A stretch of DNA of 64,000 nt, from contig OMYP01000002.1 of the NCBI GenBank assembly GCA_900315345.1, forward strand, positions 1-64,000. Direction: 5' to 3'. The notes under the pieces were generated by a model. That model did no database searches and was not told the origin of the DNA. It saw only the letters and a list, made by a program, of their open reading frames with translations. Shown here one piece after another: positions 61,480 through 64,000 of the stretch (positions are counted from its first letter, which is position 1; every line of letters begins with the position of its first letter). The DNA comes from an uncultured Selenomonadales bacterium. GTDB lineage: Bacteria > Bacillota > Negativicutes > Acidaminococcales > Acidaminococcaceae. The position numbers were made by a program, and so were the translations under genes.

Positions 61480-62424
61480 TCAGAATACGCCTAACGCTTT
61501 AAAGAGCACTACCCAGAAAAAGAGGGTAATACTGGAAAAAGCGGAAGTCACCACTACGCCGTTTCCTGCCAGCTCCGCATTACTGCCCAGCTGCTGCGCC
61601 ATTGCAAAGCTGGCTACCGCGCAGGGCGTGGCGAAGATGCAGAGGATGGTCACGAAATCCACTCCCCGGAAACCCATATAATATGCCGTTCCCATCACCA
61701 GAGCCGGTATTACCAGAAGACGGCCCAGTACGAGGATCGCCAGGTTACGCTTTTCTTCACTGACAGTTCCGAAACGGAAGGACGCGCCCAGGATCAGCAA
61801 CGCTACCGGGGAGGTACAGTAGGCGATCTGGCGGACCGGTTTTAACAACGGCTCCGGAACGGAAATGCCTGTAATTACAAAAAACAGTCCCAGTAAGGCG
61901 CCTACGATCATAGGGTTTTGCAGTACCTTCGCAAAGGATGATGCCAGGGAAAAATGCCCCTTACCCCGAAAGCTTTCCAGTATAAATATACTGACGATGT
62001 TGTATATAGGAGAAACCACGGCTATCATCATTGTCGGCACCGCTACAGCCTCCGGCCCGAAAATATTTTCCACCAGCGGCAGGCCCAGCAGGACAAAATT
62101 GCTCCGGAACAGCCCCTGGAGCATAGCCCCTCTGGAACGGTTATCTTTTTCCACGGTGCACACTACAATACCGGAAACAAGCAGCATGACAAACAGCGCG
62201 GTAACAGTGAATGCCATGAGCCGGGGACGAAAAGCCGTGGCAATTGTAGTCGTATACATGTTATAAAACATCATGCAGAAAAAAAACACATGGAACACCA
62301 TGGCATTCACATGCTGCAATTCCGTATCCGTCAGCATCTTCCGCCAGCGGACATAGATCCCCATCCCGATTAGGATAAAAAGGGGGATGATCGCTTTTAC
62401 CGCTACAATAAAATGTTGTTCCAC
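61480..62424 (-). CDS. AEC-family (auxin efflux carrier-like) transporter
   Basis: A 314-residue membrane protein with about ten helices in two inverted halves, broken by the glycine/proline and polar residues typical of the family. Recognisable blocks include FILIGMGIYVRWRKMLTD near the start, LPLVENIFGPEAVAVPTMM near 115 and the C-terminal CIFATPCAVASFAMAQQLG. Characterised bacterial AEC proteins carry malate, malonate or other organic anions; the substrate here is unknown. The start is GTG with AAAGGA upstream. It diverges from the MocR-type regulator gene, which is its likely controller. Confidence 0.9.
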   Translation of the reverse strand: MEQHFIVAVKAIIPLFILIGMGIYVRWRKMLTDTELQHVNAMVFHVFFFCMMFYNMYTTTIATAFRPRLMAFTVTALFVMLLVSGIVVCTVEKDNRSRGAMLQGLFRSNFVLLGLPLVENIFGPEAVAVPTMMIAVVSPIYNIVSIFILESFRGKGHFSLASSFAKVLQNPMIVGALLGLFFVITGISVPEPLLKPVRQIAYCTSPVALLILGASFRFGTVSEEKRNLAILVLGRLLVIPALVMGTAYYMGFRGVDFVTILCIFATPCAVASFAMAQQLGSNAELAGNGVVVTSAFSSITLFFWVVLFKALGVF

Positions 62425-62505
62425 AAGCCCACGTCCTTTAATACAGCATACAGATTTTTTCGGTTTCTCTTAATTTTTCTTTCTATCTATAGTATAATAA
62501 TTAAG

Positions 62506-62519
62506 TAAGGATGTCCTTA
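62506..62519. promoter_or_regulatory. Small palindrome in the AEC-MocR divergent region
   Basis: TAAGGA-TG-TCCTTA is a perfect inverted repeat just downstream of a plus-strand TATAAT (62493-62498), between the divergent transporter and regulator genes. It could be the regulator's operator; evidence is positional only. Confidence 0.4.
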
Positions 62520-62660
62520 TTACGTACCAGCGTATCCAAATTCGGTTTTAAAGCTGGTGTAAAAGAATTTTCCTGCAATATATTATTTATCTTACCATAA
62601 TTTATAATTTTTAAGAAGATAAGACGACATGAGTCTGTCAGAAAAATTGCGGTATATATC

Positions 62661-64000
62661 ATGTTGATTGAAAATTTTCTTCCTGACATTTTCAGCAAGG
62701 AACCTCTTTACGTACAGATCGGGCAGTTTATCAAGCAGCAGATCCGTTCGGGCCAGCTGCCTCCGGGAACGAAGCTCCCGTCCCTGCGCCGCCTTGCCGC
62801 AGTACTGCAGATCAGCCGGACAACAGCGGAGACCTGTTACAACCAGCTGATGGCGGAAGGTTTTGTAGAAAGCCTTCCCCAAAAGGGATATTATGCGGCG
62901 GATATACTGCTGTCCGAAAAAAAGCCTGCGGCGAAACCTGCCGGGGGAAAGACCTCCCCTGACGTACAATATGATTTCGCCAACAATTATATCGACGCTA
63001 CTACTTTTCCCGCAGCCTTATGGCGGCGGCATATCAGCCGCGCCCTCCGGGACCGGGAGCTTCTGTCCGGTTACGGAGATCCCCAGGGGGAACTGGCCCT
63101 GCGCCAGGCTTTGGCCGAATACAGCCACGAAAGCCGCGGCGTATCCTGCGCACCGGAGCAGATCATTATCGGCGCCGGCGTACAGAGCCTGCTGGAAATC
63201 ATTTCTGCTGTGCTGCTGGACTCTGTTTTTGCAGAATCCGCTCCCTGTGTTTCCCTGGAAGAGCCGGGCTTTCCCCAGGCAGAAGAGATATTCCGCCGCA
63301 ACCACTGGAATGTCAGCCATTTTACAATCGAAGCCATGCAGCCGGAACTTCCCCGCCTGTTATACGTCAGCCCCTCCAACCCCTACAAAGGCCGCTCCCT
63401 TACCCCGGAACAGCGCCGGAACCTGCTGCGGTGGAGCCGTGAACACCAGACTTATATTCTGGAAGACGATTATAACGGAGAGTTCCGTTATTTTTCCACT
63501 CCGGTCACATCCCTCCAGGGAATGAGCGACGGGGATCATATCCTTTACCTTGGTTCCTTTTCCAGACTGCTCCTGCCCAGTCTTCGGCTGAGTTATGCGG
63601 TACTGCCCCCCGGGCTCCTTCCCGCATACGAAAAAAACCGGATGTTATATAATCAGACTGCCAGTACCATCGAACAACTGGCCCTGGCCGGTTTTATTAC
63701 AGAGGGCAGCCTGCGAAGGCACGTTAAAAAGCTGAAGCACCTTTATAAAGAAAAAAATACCCTGCTGCGCCAGTGTTTGCAACGGTATTTTGAAGGCCAG
63801 GTCCATATTCTGTCCTACGAGTCGGGACTCCATATGCGTATTGCTCTCCGGAATCCGGAAAGTTCCCTCATATTGGCCGGCAAGGCCCTTGAAAAAGGGG
63901 TAAAGGTGATTCCCATAAAGACAGAACCCCCTCACCCTGAATTCCTGCTTTCTTTCGCCGGCATCCGGATGCAGGACATCGAACCGGCGGTAAAATTATT
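62661..64000 (+). CDS. MocR/PdxR-type regulator (GntR HTH + aminotransferase-like), 3' end outside the window
   Basis: The open frame runs from the ATG to the window end (446 codons seen). Residues ~12-80 are a GntR winged helix (EPLYVQIGQFIKQQIRSG, then GTKLPSLRRLAAVLQISRTT). From ~115 on it is a fold-type I aminotransferase-like domain (YGDPQGELALRQALAEY, the Asp/Tyr of ILEDDYNGEFRY). The position of the PLP Schiff-base lysine, normally in a SFSK-L-P-S-LRL context, reads SFSRLLLPSLRLSY: R302, encoded AGA. The effector domain is thus unlikely to form an internal aldimine. It diverges from the AEC transporter and probably regulates it. Near-complete, since MocR proteins are usually 450-500 residues. 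Confidence 0.92.
   Translation, partial: MLIENFLPDIFSKEPLYVQIGQFIKQQIRSGQLPPGTKLPSLRRLAAVLQISRTTAETCYNQLMAEGFVESLPQKGYYAADILLSEKKPAAKPAGGKTSPDVQYDFANNYIDATTFPAALWRRHISRALRDRELLSGYGDPQGELALRQALAEYSHESRGVSCAPEQIIIGAGVQSLLEIISAVLLDSVFAESAPCVSLEEPGFPQAEEIFRRNHWNVSHFTIEAMQPELPRLLYVSPSNPYKGRSLTPEQRRNLLRWSREHQTYILEDDYNGEFRYFSTPVTSLQGMSDGDHILYLGSFSRLLLPSLRLSYAVLPPGLLPAYEKNRMLYNQTASTIEQLALAGFITEGSLRRHVKKLKHLYKEKNTLLRQCLQRYFEGQVHILSYESGLHMRIALRNPESSLILAGKALEKGVKVIPIKTEPPHPEFLLSFAGIRMQDIEPAVKL

Overview
The window is bacterial chromosome with dense, mostly minus-strand gene packing and purine-rich Shine-Dalgarno sites. Low-GC-Gram-positive-type housekeeping genes (a SpoVD/FtsW-like pair, FtsH, Fhs/FolD, MurI, pyruvate carboxylase) sit beside genes that make sense only in an outer-membrane cell: an EptA-type phosphoethanolamine transferase, an LPS-core-type glycosyltransferase and periplasmic-adaptor-like lipoproteins. 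With a nine-gene Ntp-type V-ATPase carrying Na+-ligand residues, this points to a Negativicutes (diderm Firmicute), probably near Acidaminococcus or Phascolarctobacterium. That assignment is inference; no 16S gene is present.

Layout. 0-7.3 kb: a DUF362 ferredoxin protein, FtsH and pyruvate carboxylase. 7.4-9.5 kb: an orphan 532-residue protein on the plus strand followed by a 182-bp fold-back repeat. 9.5-22 kb: 6-phosphogluconate dehydrogenase, a complete three-gene ABC importer (FbpA/PotA-like), MutY, an RpiR regulator with a large palindrome at its promoter, phosphoglucomutase, malic enzyme, and gpsA-gtrA. 22-32.6 kb: an accessory surface region, visibly AT-rich in its middle, with a DUF535 protein, a frameshifted GT2, two GT-B glycosyltransferases, a large COG5610-like HAD protein, a WaaE-like GT2, a phosphoethanolamine transferase and an unknown membrane protein. 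A 23-bp exact copy of the gpsA 3' end lies at its far side. 32.7-42.8 kb: a LarA-like enzyme and the V-ATPase operon ntpFIKECGABD. 43-47.4 kb: a likely operon of response regulator, sensor kinase, SDR and MurI. Divergent from it, 47.6-49.7 kb holds two secreted His-rich or Gly/His-tailed proteins. 49.8-56.6 kb: folD-fhs, ftsW-ftsI and trmB. 56.6-64 kb: an AAA+ regulator that has lost its sigma-54 contact loop, a repeat-rich NlpC/P60 hydrolase, an HlyD-like lipoprotein, tRNA-Gly(CCC), an AEC transporter, and a MocR-type regulator (running off the end) in which the PLP lysine is arginine.

How the parts fit. Pyruvate carboxylase, malic enzyme, Gnd and Pgm cover the C3/C4 and sugar-phosphate nodes. 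The V-ATPase probably couples ATP to a Na+ gradient. The two-component system is well placed to control the His-rich periplasmic protein across a shared promoter region. FtsW-FtsI, MurI, NlpC/P60 and the surface cluster all concern the envelope. Nothing in the window is a clear defence, phage or CRISPR system. The most unusual items are the key-residue losses in two regulators, a HAD protein and FolD, the fold-back element, and the repeat-built secreted proteins.
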